From Fabrea salina (Eukaryota > Ciliophora > Heterotrichea > Heterotrichida > Fabreidae): 64,000 bases of DNA. Of this stretch, positions 1 through 8,513 are shown in pieces; position 1 is the first letter of the stretch; every line of letters begins with the position of its first letter. The stretch spans positions 186,001-250,000 of the forward strand of contig JALIHJ010000006.1 of assembly GCA_022984795.1 (NCBI GenBank). Direction: 5' to 3'. Both the position numbers and the translations under genes were made by a program. Below the pieces are notes generated by a model. The model did no database searches and had not been told where the DNA came from. It saw only the letters and a program-made list of their open reading frames with translations.

Positions 1-19
1 TTTATATTTATTCTCTTAA

Positions 20-1024
20 ATGGAGTCAAAAAACACCACCAAAAAGCCCAAAAAATCAAAGAACCAGAAACCACAAAAAACCCCTCAAACAAGAACTCCA
101 AGCTCGCCTTTATCCCCAGACAGAACTTCGTCCACAAAACTTTCTCGCACGCGTCCATCTTTTTTGGACTTGTCGAACCTTTCTAACGCAAGGATCTTAC
201 AAACTACCCTGGTTTACATTATCAACATTTCCCCTTCTGTTGCCGATGAGAACCTGCTTAAGTCCTACGAGTACTTCGGACAGTACGGAAACATCCAAAA
301 ATGCGTTGTCAACAAAAACACTGTATATACCAACTCCAAAGAAGGCCCTGCTTACAGTGCACACCTTACTTACGAAACTGAAGAGCAGGCTGCACTAGCT
401 ATCAAAGCTTGCGAGGGGTTCATACTAGGAGGCCGTTCTTTAAAACCTAGTTTTGGAACGACAAAATACTGTCACTACTTCCTTAAAGACAATGCTTGTC
501 CCAAGCAAGACTGTCTGTTCCTGCACCACTTCGCCCCCGAAAACCGAGTTTATAATCGCGACACAGTGTCCAAAACCAACAACATTACAATTGGGCAAGC
601 AATACTAGATAGTATGAAGGTTGTAGTGGAGGAACCTAACGGCACTGTGCTTCCAAGGGCACACATAGTGAGGAAAAGGGTTTACTCAGAACAGATAAAC
701 TTACTCCCCAAGCAAGTTACCAGAGACAGACTCTACTCTAGAGATCTGTATCCTTTTTCGAGCCGATTTGGCTTTGACGAACCAACAGAAGAAGAAGAAC
801 CAGAAGTTTCCCCTACTCTTCGGAAGCTGAGTTTAACTATTTCGCCCTGCAAAGACAAAGCTGCAGTTCCCAAAGAGTTGATTGACGAAATTATGAGTCC
901 TACTAGCCCCGACAAATGCTGGGTGGAAGACGTACTCGAAATTGGCAGTGACCAGGACCCTTGTGACTCTAACTACGTTTTAGTTTCTGAAAAAAAGAGC
1001 CCAGTCCTTCCAGTTAATGACTAA
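20..1024 (+). CDS. CNOT4-like RRM plus CCCH zinc-finger protein without RING
   Basis: 334 aa. After a basic, Ser/Thr/Lys-rich N-terminus (1-60) comes an RRM (about 62-150: LVYIINISPSVADENLL, then YSAHLTYETEEQAALAI and a glycine-rich GGRSLKPSFGTTKYC) followed directly by a CCCH finger (C-x8-C-x5-C-x3-H around 152-172). This RRM-finger order is that of the CCR4-NOT subunit CNOT4/Not4, where it follows an E3 RING domain. Here no RING is present, and an in-frame TAA lies immediately before the ATG, so the frame cannot simply be extended upstream. The C-terminal half is acidic and low in complexity. RNA binding is inferred; E3 activity is not expected. Family assignment is fairly sure, function is not. 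Confidence 0.75.
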   Translation: MESKNTTKKPKKSKNQKPQKTPQTRTPSSPLSPDRTSSTKLSRTRPSFLDLSNLSNARILQTTLVYIINISPSVADENLLKSYEYFGQYGNIQKCVVNKNTVYTNSKEGPAYSAHLTYETEEQAALAIKACEGFILGGRSLKPSFGTTKYCHYFLKDNACPKQDCLFLHHFAPENRVYNRDTVSKTNNITIGQAILDSMKVVVEEPNGTVLPRAHIVRKRVYSEQINLLPKQVTRDRLYSRDLYPFSSRFGFDEPTEEEEPEVSPTLRKLSLTISPCKDKAAVPKELIDEIMSPTSPDKCWVEDVLEIGSDQDPCDSNYVLVSEKKSPVLPVND

Positions 1025-1043
1025 GCCTTTGGCAGTAATTAAT

Positions 1044-1535
1044 ATGGTCACGACCAGAGGTCAGTCAGGTTCTTCCAAAAAGCAACCCAGACCCAAAGAA
1101 GCTAAAAAGGATGTTAAGCCCAAAACCAAAGCCGTCCCAAAAACCAAAAAGTCCCAAAACACCTCTGCTAAGGCACCAGCCCCTAAAAAGACCCAAAAAG
1201 GAAGCAGTTATAAAGGGTACACTTCTGAAGAATACAAAAAGTTGTTAAACTTAAGACCTGAACTAGATCAACTCACAGCAGCTAAACTAAAAGAAGAATG
1301 CAGGCTCAACGACCAAAAGGTAACAGGAACCAAAAAGGAACTGATAGAAAGAGTTGCTGACGGAAGAATCAAAGGAGCCATTCCCAAATGCGAAAACTGT
1401 GGAGGAGGAAGGCCCAGGTTCGACCCTAAAACGGGCAACTACAAGTGCCCGGGCTACATGGAAGACGATGACTTTGTGAACTGCAATAAGGTGTACAAGT
1501 CACTGGAAAGAACTAAGTGGCAATTAACAGTGTAG
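1044..1535 (+). CDS. SAP domain plus PADR1 zinc-finger protein (PARP1-like without catalytic domain)
   Basis: 163 aa. A Lys/Pro/Ala-rich basic tail (1-55) precedes a SAP helix-turn-helix (LTAAKLKEECRLNDQKVTGTK, about 82-105) and a PADR1-type zinc ribbon (CENCGG...YKCPGY...NCNKVY, about 115-150). In PARP1-type proteins PADR1 precedes WGR and the catalytic domain; both are absent, and the frame ends 15 residues after the finger. I chose the ATG at 1044 because the upstream ATG at 1017 overlaps the stop of the preceding gene, while 1044 has the A/T-only leader typical here. Nuclear DNA binding is inferred. It could be a split-off or truncated PARP-like DNA sensor or an independent SAP protein. 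Confidence 0.7.
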   Translation: MVTTRGQSGSSKKQPRPKEAKKDVKPKTKAVPKTKKSQNTSAKAPAPKKTQKGSSYKGYTSEEYKKLLNLRPELDQLTAAKLKEECRLNDQKVTGTKKELIERVADGRIKGAIPKCENCGGGRPRFDPKTGNYKCPGYMEDDDFVNCNKVYKSLERTKWQLTV

Positions 1536-1547
1536 GTTAAATAAAAA

Positions 1548-1931
1548 ATGGCCAAAGGAATAAGAAGCAAACAGAGACAACGTTGGAGCAAACTTAAAAG
1601 AGAAGTAATTCGCAACACAAGAGGCGTCGAACACCTTAAAAGTTTAGGCACCAAGCATTACACTCCTAAAAACGCTTTTTTGAACCCAGATGATCCAGGG
1701 GCTGTGTTTCCTCAGCACAAGGTTCCGGTTAGAATGGACTTTAGGTCGGATGCAATTATGGGATACGAGTGTCCCGTTAAGAGTGATAAGATTATGAAAC
1801 AAAGGCTGCCTCCCGGAGTTAGGAAAATACTTAAGGGAAGAGGTCTTGAATTGCCCGACTTCTTTATGGGAGACCTGGCCCACACCCTCAAAAGCATTGA
1901 AGCTGCCAACAGCGGCATGAACATTGAGTAA
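1548..1931 (+). CDS. LLPH/DUF2423-like small basic nuclear protein
   Basis: 127 aa. The N-terminus MAKGIRSKQRQRWSKLKRE matches the start of LLPH (LAPS18-like)/DUF2423 proteins, which are nucleolar and linked to large ribosomal subunit assembly. Residues 60-127 (PVRMDF...RLPPGVRKIL) show no domain I recognise. The ATG follows the stop of the PADR1 gene by 12 bp of A/T-rich sequence. The assignment rests mainly on the N-terminal motif. Confidence 0.6.
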   Translation: MAKGIRSKQRQRWSKLKREVIRNTRGVEHLKSLGTKHYTPKNAFLNPDDPGAVFPQHKVPVRMDFRSDAIMGYECPVKSDKIMKQRLPPGVRKILKGRGLELPDFFMGDLAHTLKSIEAANSGMNIE

Positions 1932-1968
1932 TAACACAATTTAATATTGGCCAATTCTTAATAATAAA

Positions 1969-3060
1969 ATGCACTCAGACATTACTTTCAAAAACGAGCA
2001 CAGAGAAACCTCACTTGACAAACCAAAACCATCTTTTAAATGGCTTCTAGAAAGAGACGCAAGCGAACTGATAGAAGTTGACTTGCCAGATGTGCCAAAG
2101 GAGCAAGAGCTTCTAATCGAAAACACAACTTCGCGGACTTTAGACTTCAGTAAAGAACTAGAGTCCATCTACTCAAATTTCCAACCCCAAAGAAAAACTA
2201 AGTCAGAGTTTAGTGCTGCCACTTACGAAAGCCTGGATCAGATTCCTGAATTCCACGTGCTTTGCAAACAGATACACATTAAATCTGAGCAAAGCTTTGA
2301 CTGGCTAAGCGAGATCAACGCTGAAGAAGAAAGCATAGCAGTTTTGGAAGCAGGTGCAGGCATTGAAAGTGATTCTTCCACGCGCGGCATTTACTCCGCT
2401 ATGCTAAGTTGGGTCAACAATTCTTTGGACGAAGAAGAGTGGGTCCAGGCACTCCGGAGTGTGTACTTCATGTTTGCACACGACAAAATAAACGAGTTTT
2501 ACGTAGTTTTCAACAGACATGTGTGCAAGTTCATGAGGAACCAAGAAAACACCTTTTGTGTCATCTCAAACCCCAACTCCCAGCTCAAAAAGAACCTTAG
2601 AAAGTTCCAAGTCATGATTCAACTTGAAGAAACAGAAAGTGACCACTTAGTTAAGCCCAAAAGTGGCAAAAAACTACCCCCTATAAAACTCCAAAACTTA
2701 GCTGTGCACAGCTTTTACAATTTTTTGCTCAACAACTACAGAGACTCCACAATACTGGCTCCTAAGTTTTTCATAAACGCTGCTCTAAGGACACTGAAGG
2801 TCACACACAATGGAGAACTAAGGAACTTTTCAATTCCTGAACTTTCGCCCAACTCTAAGTTCAGACAAAAAGTCCAGCACCAAATATCGTTTAAAGGCAT
2901 TATTACGCCCCAAGCTGTTTTAAAGTTTTGTCACTACTTAGAAAAGGTGCAACCTGAATTTTCCATCCAGCTCGTCCAAGAAACTGCTTCAGACCAACTA
3001 GGAGACTTCAACCCTAAGTACATCACTTACAAAGGGTCTTCATACGAAGTAACTCTGTAA
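1969..3060 (+). CDS. DONSON-like replication protein
   Basis: 363 aa, soluble. The central stretch EEWVQALRSVYFMFA...EFYVVFNRHVCKFM (about 155-195) and a C-terminal stretch with HQISFKGIITPQAVLKF resemble DONSON, a replication-fork/initiation factor that helps load the CMG helicase. The N-terminal 90 residues are acidic and variable, as in DONSON. It lies among other nucleic-acid genes but is separated from them by short A/T-rich gaps. Recognition is from memory of the family pattern; a profile search would be needed to be certain. Confidence 0.5.
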   Translation: MHSDITFKNEHRETSLDKPKPSFKWLLERDASELIEVDLPDVPKEQELLIENTTSRTLDFSKELESIYSNFQPQRKTKSEFSAATYESLDQIPEFHVLCKQIHIKSEQSFDWLSEINAEEESIAVLEAGAGIESDSSTRGIYSAMLSWVNNSLDEEEWVQALRSVYFMFAHDKINEFYVVFNRHVCKFMRNQENTFCVISNPNSQLKKNLRKFQVMIQLEETESDHLVKPKSGKKLPPIKLQNLAVHSFYNFLLNNYRDSTILAPKFFINAALRTLKVTHNGELRNFSIPELSPNSKFRQKVQHQISFKGIITPQAVLKFCHYLEKVQPEFSIQLVQETASDQLGDFNPKYITYKGSSYEVTL

Positions 3061-3065
3061 ATTAA

Positions 3066-4403
3066 TTAACTATACAAGAAGTTTAGTGTGCTGTGCATAA
3101 TAGTTTGGAATTCATCAAAACTAATTACTCCGTCACAGTCGTAGTCCACTTCTTTAACCATGTTTTGGTAGATGTACATGTTTTTGGGGCTTTGTTGTTC
3201 GTCAAGGGTTTCCCAAAGTTCCTCAGGAGTGATTTCTCCTAAGCCATGAATGTCAAACCTTTCAAAAGCAACCCTTAACTTTTCTGTACGCAAGCAGGCT
3301 GCCTTTTCCATAGTAGCTGCTATAAAACTGTTTAAAACTACATTCTCAGGGAGTTCGGAGATTTCAGGAATGGCTCTTTTAATGCTTGAAGGACTTAGAA
3401 TTCCCTGTTTGTTAGTGTCCAGTCTCTTAAAAACCCTAAATAGTTTTTGTAGTTCAGAGTGCGAGCACTGAGTAGCAATATAGTTTAGAACAGTTTTAAC
3501 AAACACAGGAAATTCCTGGTACTTCTGCAAAGAAACAACGTCTAGTTTTAGGGGAGATAAGGGGGGCTCCTCAAACGACTTGAGCCAAGGGTGGTCCAGG
3601 GCTTCTTGTGCACTAAGTCTAGCTTTAGGGTCTACTTCAAGTAACTTGCCTACAAGATCCTTAGCAGACAAACTAACATGCTCCCATACTTTTTCGCTGA
3701 AGTCGTACTTAGATTCTCTGACGCTTTGAATTATTTCGGAGTCAGAGTTCCCGTCAAAAGGAGGATAGCCCGAAAGCATCATAAACAGTATAACTCCCAA
3801 ACTCCACAAGTCACACTTAAGACCGTAACTCCCACTCAAAGTCTCTGGGCTTATATAGTAGCAGGTTCCTATTTTAGTAGTAAGTTCAGTTCCAGGCTGG
3901 CACTCTTTTGAAAGACCAAAGTCTATCAGCTTTAGTGTTGAATAAAATTCATCACTTGTGAATAAAAAGTTTTCTGGCTTTACATCCCTATGTACAATGT
4001 TGTTGGCATGCAAGTAAGCTACAGAGGACAGCATCTGTGAAAAAGTATCAGCAGCTTGCTTTTCAGTCAGCCGACCTAATCTAGTCATTCTGTCGTAGAG
4101 TTCTCCTCCTTCGCAGAGTTCCATTACTAAGTAAACGTTGAAACTGTCTTCGTAAATCTCCTGCACTCTTATGATGTTAGGGTGGTCTACTTTCTTCATA
4201 ATGGCTATTTCTCTGTCTAGTCTGTCACGGCGTCTTAGTTTGGTTTTAGGAATAACTTTAATGGCTACTTTGCTTGAGTCTCCGAGCCTGGTGGCTAGTT
4301 TTACGTAGCCGTAAGTTCCTTCTCCTAGCATTCCCTTGCTTAGTTTGTACTTTTTATGTATGTTTGAGTATTCTGTTGGTATTAAAGATTCCTTTTTCAC
4401 CAT
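3066..4403 (-). CDS. calcium-dependent protein kinase with degenerate EF-hands
   Basis: 445 aa from the ATG at 4403, which sits in a TATAATGG context; an ATG 27 bp further upstream is also open. The kinase domain (about 20-280) has the glycine loop GEGTYGYV, catalytic Lys in VAIKV, HRDVKPEN, DFG and a GTCYYISPE activation segment. A junction helix and four EF-hand positions follow, as in CDPKs. EF1 (DTNKQG) is partial. EF2 is essentially deleted, leaving only its NSFIAAT helix. EF3 (DIHGLGEI) lacks several ligands. Only EF4 (DYDCDGVISFDE) is canonical. Calcium would act mostly through EF4. No MG start, so no myristoylation is predicted. Confidence 0.93.
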   Translation of the reverse strand: MVKKESLIPTEYSNIHKKYKLSKGMLGEGTYGYVKLATRLGDSSKVAIKVIPKTKLRRRDRLDREIAIMKKVDHPNIIRVQEIYEDSFNVYLVMELCEGGELYDRMTRLGRLTEKQAADTFSQMLSSVAYLHANNIVHRDVKPENFLFTSDEFYSTLKLIDFGLSKECQPGTELTTKIGTCYYISPETLSGSYGLKCDLWSLGVILFMMLSGYPPFDGNSDSEIIQSVRESKYDFSEKVWEHVSLSAKDLVGKLLEVDPKARLSAQEALDHPWLKSFEEPPLSPLKLDVVSLQKYQEFPVFVKTVLNYIATQCSHSELQKLFRVFKRLDTNKQGILSPSSIKRAIPEISELPENVVLNSFIAATMEKAACLRTEKLRVAFERFDIHGLGEITPEELWETLDEQQSPKNMYIYQNMVKEVDYDCDGVISFDEFQTIMHSTLNFLYS

Positions 4404-4456
4404 TATAAACCATACTTGTGAGGTCTTCAAAAGTTTGAGGCTATAATGGCTATATA

Positions 4457-5317
4457 ATGGAAAACTTTAGAGTTGTTACGAACTCGTTCCAGGTGTTGTC
4501 ATTTCTGCAAGAAAGCAAAATTCTAGGAATTCTTCCTCTAGGAAACCTTTCAAAGTTCCGTGAAAAAACAATTTCAAAAGTAGTAAACCAGGAAGGACTT
4601 CAAGAATACATCAGCTCACCAATAGCATCCTTTAGCATCGGCGAAACCATTAGAATCGAAACAGATACTTGCAGTAAGTCAAAACTTGCAGACCCATCCA
4701 AGTCCCTAAAACAAAACTTAGAAGACACTTGGAGTTTCCCAGAGGAGTTCCAAGTTTACTCAATAGACTCACTATTTTCTGGTTTCTGCACAAACACTCT
4801 ATACTACTCAAAAAGCACTATCAGAAACTTCAGGCCCTCAAAGTGCTTGATACTCCCCGGTTCATTCAACCCCTTCCACTATGGTCACGAGAACTTACTT
4901 AAAGCTGCACAAGCACACTACCCGTCCCACTTTGCCATATACGAACTTTCCATAAGTAACTATGAGAAGCCTACAATACCTAAGGAAACTTTGCTAGAAA
5001 GACTCAAACAGTTTTCAGAGCCTATTCTAGTAACAAAACATGCAAGGTTCATTGAAAAGTCAAGACTGGGCAAAAACAACGTGTTTGTCTTAGGGTATGA
5101 CACAGCAACTAGATTACTGCAAGAAAGTTACGAAGTCCTTGGAGAAATTAAAGCAAGAGGTCACAAGTTTCTGGTAGCAGGACGCTTAGTTTCAGGAAAG
5201 TTCCAGCAACTTCATAAAGAGAACTTACCCGAAACTTTGCAGAGCATGTTTGAAGAACTCCCTAATTTCAGAGAGGACATTAGTTCGACTGAAATTAGAC
5301 AAGGACTAATATCCTAA
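4457..5317 (+). CDS. nicotinamide-nucleotide adenylyltransferase-like enzyme
   Basis: 286 aa. The second half has the nucleotidyltransferase signature GSFNPFHYGHENLL (HxGH type, about 136-150) and a C-terminal ISSTEIRQGL motif, both characteristic of NMN/nicotinate-mononucleotide adenylyltransferases, which make NAD from NMN and ATP. The first 130 residues are not a recognised domain; some eukaryotic relatives carry a CinA-like N-terminus there. It is divergent from the CDPK gene, with 53 bp between the two start codons and a TATAATGG start. The substrate is not provable from the motifs alone. Confidence 0.7.
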   Translation: MENFRVVTNSFQVLSFLQESKILGILPLGNLSKFREKTISKVVNQEGLQEYISSPIASFSIGETIRIETDTCSKSKLADPSKSLKQNLEDTWSFPEEFQVYSIDSLFSGFCTNTLYYSKSTIRNFRPSKCLILPGSFNPFHYGHENLLKAAQAHYPSHFAIYELSISNYEKPTIPKETLLERLKQFSEPILVTKHARFIEKSRLGKNNVFVLGYDTATRLLQESYEVLGEIKARGHKFLVAGRLVSGKFQQLHKENLPETLQSMFEELPNFREDISSTEIRQGLIS

Positions 5318-5445
5318 CTGAATAATTCAATTAGTATGAATGAATTTACAAATATTCAGAATCCTTGATTCAAGAAAAAGTGATTGTGTATAGCTAGCAA
5401 TTTAAGCTATGGGAACGACACTCGATTTAACTGAAATAAATTTAA

Positions 5446-6432
5446 ATGTTAAGTTTGCTTTTGGGAATACTATACACGAGTTCTGGAAGTATGATAGAAG
5501 ACTTAGGAGAGATAGCATTGTCAAGAAGCTCCTTTGTCCAACTAGGCTCTTCGCAGTTTGGAAGTTTACTGCTGAGTTTACTGGATGTGAATCCTAATCT
5601 TTCGTTATCAGAAATTTCCGACTCAGAGTACAAAAGTCAGCAAAAAGCTGAAGCAATCTACAACAACTACAAAGAGTTCTGTCAAGAGCAAATTTCTAGA
5701 CTTGAAAGCATTCTTGAAGAGTCACAGTTGCAAATAGACACAAACAAAGCTAAAATAGAGCAGATAAAACCTGCTCTTAACGGAAAAAGAATGCGCAAAA
5801 TAGGCTTAGAGTCTAAGTTGGAAGAGTGCAAAGCCCTTCAAGAAGAAATTGCCTCTCAAAGAAATGAGTATTTGGAAAACTTGAGGTTCGAAAGTATGCA
5901 AAGTCAGCAACTTGAAGAAATAAAGGAAGTTCTGTCTAGCATAGTGAACAAAGAAAAAACAGACGCTGAATACATGGCTAAAGACTTGTTCCAAAACGAT
6001 GTGAAACTAGCTGAGGTAAGCAGCACTGAAGCTTTTAGTTCTTTGCTAGAAACGAACAAGGTAGCTGACACGGAAAAGCTAGCCAAGATTGTTTCTTCTA
6101 TGGAAAACCTGAAATTTGAAGTAAGCGAAACTCAAGAAGACTCCCAAAAGCTCTACGACAGAGTGATTAGGGGGTACTCCCAGCTTGAAGACACTTACAC
6201 TCAAGAGTACCAAGCACTAGCTTTCGTAATCATTAACTTTGAGAACCAAGTGTTTGAACACGAAGTGGAAATAAGAACACTGAAAGACAAAACGGCAAAA
6301 GCAGAGGCAGAACTGAGAAGCCACAAAAACTGGTGCAGCTTCCAGAAAAACAAGTTCCTTGAAGAAAGCAGTTTGCGACAAGAACACCTAGAAACGATAC
6401 TTTCTATCCAAGCTTCCTTGCAAGTCGAATAA
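5446..6432 (+). CDS. secreted coiled-coil protein, probable extrusome (trichocyst) matrix protein
   Basis: 328 aa. A hydrophobic leader (MLSLLLGILYTSSG) suggests a signal peptide. Nearly all the rest is acidic heptad coiled coil with few Cys residues, including LESKLEECKALQEEIASQRN, an LEEIKEVLSSI stretch and long Glu/Lys/Gln helices. Ciliate trichocyst/granule-lattice (Tmp/Grl) proteins have just this build and are proteolytically matured in dense-core granules. No TM segment or retention signal is seen. The assignment is by architecture rather than a diagnostic motif. The preceding 128-bp A/T-rich gap is the longest in the window. Confidence 0.5.
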   Translation: MLSLLLGILYTSSGSMIEDLGEIALSRSSFVQLGSSQFGSLLLSLLDVNPNLSLSEISDSEYKSQQKAEAIYNNYKEFCQEQISRLESILEESQLQIDTNKAKIEQIKPALNGKRMRKIGLESKLEECKALQEEIASQRNEYLENLRFESMQSQQLEEIKEVLSSIVNKEKTDAEYMAKDLFQNDVKLAEVSSTEAFSSLLETNKVADTEKLAKIVSSMENLKFEVSETQEDSQKLYDRVIRGYSQLEDTYTQEYQALAFVIINFENQVFEHEVEIRTLKDKTAKAEAELRSHKNWCSFQKNKFLEESSLRQEHLETILSIQASLQVE

Positions 6433-6441
6433 GTAGTAAAT

Positions 6442-6780
6442 ATGGCTAAGTCTTTTGACGAAACAGGATTCTCAGAGGAGCATGGAAGCGACGAAGTATG
6501 CAGCGAGTTGACTAGATTTTTGCGCCCAGCTGTTGAAGCCCACTGCGGAACTAAATTTGAATTCTTTAGGTGTGCTAGGTACGTTAAACAAGATATTTAC
6601 GGAACAAACTATAAGATCAAAGTAGCCACTGGAAATAACTTTTTGCACCTGCATGCTTATAAGCCACCTAACCGACCTGCTCAACTCAACTTGGTAGAAA
6701 ACAACCGCACTTCTGAAGACCCACTGAGCGAACCCTTTCCTTTAAGTGGGTTGGCCCGCACCTACAAGATTAAGAGTTAG
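6442..6780 (+). CDS. cystatin (stefin-type) cysteine protease inhibitor
   Basis: 112 aa, no signal peptide. The stretch YVKQDIYGTNYKIKVATG aligns with the type-1 cystatin core, in which QxVxG is followed by TNYxIKV, and the next strand FLHLHAYKP matches the FxHLxVF strand of stefins. The QVVAG loop is changed to QDIYG, so the conserved Val is replaced by Ile while Gln and Gly remain. A cytosolic inhibitor of papain-type proteases is the likely role. It starts 9 bp after the stop of the coiled-coil gene. Confidence 0.75.
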   Translation: MAKSFDETGFSEEHGSDEVCSELTRFLRPAVEAHCGTKFEFFRCARYVKQDIYGTNYKIKVATGNNFLHLHAYKPPNRPAQLNLVENNRTSEDPLSEPFPLSGLARTYKIKS

Positions 6781-6817
6781 TAACTAATTCTAGCGGCGAG
6801 TGGTTAATATTTATATC

Positions 6818-7633
6818 TTAAAGGGGCAGAGACATGGGAGTTCCCAGCACAGCACTTTTGAGGTAGTAAAATAAAAAGTCTCCTGTAAAGTAGCAGGCCA
6901 CTAGTTCAGAGAGGAGTGTGAAGTACCCAGAGTAGCCCCCTAGGAAGTTTAGGGGTTGCTCTGAGTACACAACGTTTAACTCTGTGTAGGACTTAATCCA
7001 GAATATGAAACTTAGAACCCTAGCAATGGTTTGAGCAGCTAAAAAGTGGGAACTAAAGTTCTCCAAATCAATTGACTTTTTAAGCATTCTGGAAATAGGA
7101 ATCAAAGCTACAGCTTCCAGGTACATGGACAAAGACCACATCAGGTCTGTCAAGTAGAAGTTGTTTAAAGTTGAGTGTCCCAAGAGAGCCAACAAAGCTG
7201 GAGCCAAGCCCAAGTACAAGGTGTTAGGGTCTTCCTGGACATTCCTAAGTTCGTAAGCAACCCAAACACACGCTGTAAGGTTAACAATTTCCACTAACTG
7301 GTAGAACCAGTCGCCACTTGAGTCAAAGGGCAAGTATCCCTCAAACACCAGTATGGAACTAAGTCTTGCAGAGTAAATGCACGAGAAAAACAAAGCAGTG
7401 TAGAAAGAAACTCCCTCCACAGAGTTCTTGACTTGGAAACTCAAAGCTAGGATAGAAACCATCTGTACCATTGCTGAGAGAGTCAAAAAGAAAGAAAAGT
7501 CACCATCTGAAAACAAAAAGTACACCAGAATGACCAAAAACAAAACACCTACCCAGTACTTGCTTTCAGGGCGTTTTGCTAACTTTCTGAGTTTTCTGGG
7601 GTCCCTCATATACCGCTGTACTGAACTCCACAT
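6818..7633 (-). CDS. ERD2-like (KDEL-receptor family) membrane protein with N-terminal extension
   Basis: 271 aa from the ATG at 7633. About eight hydrophobic segments are seen. The core matches the KDEL-receptor fold (VKNSVEGVSFYTALFF..., then LMWSLSMYLEAVALIP, equivalent to the conserved YLEAVxxLPQ). An extra basic stretch and an additional TM (YWVGVLFLVILVYFLF, about 25-45) precede the core, as in plant ERD2-like proteins. It probably acts in Golgi-to-ER retrieval or a related sorting job. An alternative start at 7663 would run into the divergent gene, whose ATG is only 7 bp away from 7633. Confidence 0.8.
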   Translation of the reverse strand: MWSSVQRYMRDPRKLRKLAKRPESKYWVGVLFLVILVYFLFSDGDFSFFLTLSAMVQMVSILALSFQVKNSVEGVSFYTALFFSCIYSARLSSILVFEGYLPFDSSGDWFYQLVEIVNLTACVWVAYELRNVQEDPNTLYLGLAPALLALLGHSTLNNFYLTDLMWSLSMYLEAVALIPISRMLKKSIDLENFSSHFLAAQTIARVLSFIFWIKSYTELNVVYSEQPLNFLGGYSGYFTLLSELVACYFTGDFLFYYLKSAVLGTPMSLPL

Positions 7634-7640
7634 AATTATA
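7634..7640. promoter_or_regulatory. 7-bp bidirectional start-to-start gap (AATTATA)
   Basis: The whole space between the divergent ATGs at 7633 (minus) and 7641 (plus) is AATTATA, making the near-palindrome CATAATTATAATG. Both genes therefore have a TATAAT-like box ending at the start codon. Core promoter elements must overlap this gap or lie inside the opposing coding sequence. The promoter role is inferred. Confidence 0.4.
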
Positions 7641-8489
7641 ATGGAAATAGAGCACATAATCAACTACATTTTGAAGAACCAAAGGAAGTTCCCAGGGGAG
7701 CACCTGAAAGCCCAGCCCCGCACTAACTCTGCTTACAAGCCCCTTGAACCCAATTCGCAAATGCAGCTTATTTGGAAAGCAACCGTTGAATACCTTAACG
7801 AAAAACTCAACAGAGGCACTGGAGTCAACATCCAGGGCTTTGGAGCATTTACCTTTGACGTGGAAACTAAGTTGCCTTCGCCCGCTTCAATCAACCCCTC
7901 GGCAGGCGATATTCACTCGCAACGGTTGGAACGGAAACACTTGCATAAGAACCAGCCTGTGTTTGTTCCAGACCCTTCTTTCCAGAGAGTGCTTCAGAGG
8001 TACCACGGGAAGAACCAAATCGAGAAACCTGCTAGTCAGCACTCGGTTTACCAGAAAGGATTCAACATGGTCTTTTGCAACCCTGTGCCTATTGCACAAG
8101 CTTGTTACCTTCATAAAAATGTAGTTAGGGATGCTCATAAAGGCATTTTCGCAGCAATAAAAGACCTTACGCAGTTAGGCTACAGCCTTAAGATTCCTTT
8201 TAACTTTGCAGTGCTTCTAGTGAACAATAAGTCCCTTGAGGTTAGGTTCAAGGGTTCCTTTAGAAGAACAGTGAACGCCAAAGAGTACGAAAGGCAGATG
8301 AGGAAGTCTGACGACCCCTGCGCGACTTTCTGGAAAACAACTATGCGGGACAAGTGGAGGAGTTCTGTGCTTTCCACCCTTTGGGGAAACCCCGACCCTA
8401 AAGTCAACCAAATGAACGAAAAAACCTTAGCTTTGAAAATTATGAGTCTCGACATGGCTAGCAATTCTCGGCCCACTACCGCACTTTAA
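7641..8489 (+). CDS. CCDC81-like HU-domain protein
   Basis: 282 aa. The N-terminal region has an HU/IHF-like beta-arm motif (LNRGTGVNIQGFGAFTFDVE) followed later by a second similar unit (GYSLKIPFNFAVLLVNNKSLEVRF). Two tandem eukaryotic HU domains of this kind define CCDC81, a centrosomal/ciliary-base protein. The usual C-terminal coiled coil is missing and the protein ends in a short polar tail. I chose the ATG at 7641 because upstream codons of the open frame lie inside the divergent ERD2-like gene. Confidence 0.65.
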   Translation: MEIEHIINYILKNQRKFPGEHLKAQPRTNSAYKPLEPNSQMQLIWKATVEYLNEKLNRGTGVNIQGFGAFTFDVETKLPSPASINPSAGDIHSQRLERKHLHKNQPVFVPDPSFQRVLQRYHGKNQIEKPASQHSVYQKGFNMVFCNPVPIAQACYLHKNVVRDAHKGIFAAIKDLTQLGYSLKIPFNFAVLLVNNKSLEVRFKGSFRRTVNAKEYERQMRKSDDPCATFWKTTMRDKWRSSVLSTLWGNPDPKVNQMNEKTLALKIMSLDMASNSRPTTAL

Positions 8490-8513
8490 TAACTAACTAA
8501 GATTCCATTTATA

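Noticed and set aside
5318-5445. Possible small RNA or gene in the longest gap
   Set aside because: A/T-rich, no tRNA-like cloverleaf and no conserved motif seen; a short frame from 5409 is a shadow of the coiled-coil gene.
7428-7640. Upstream extension of the CCDC81-like frame
   Set aside because: It lies inside the ERD2-like coding region on the other strand; the ATG at 7641 has the typical A/T leader and begins the conserved part.
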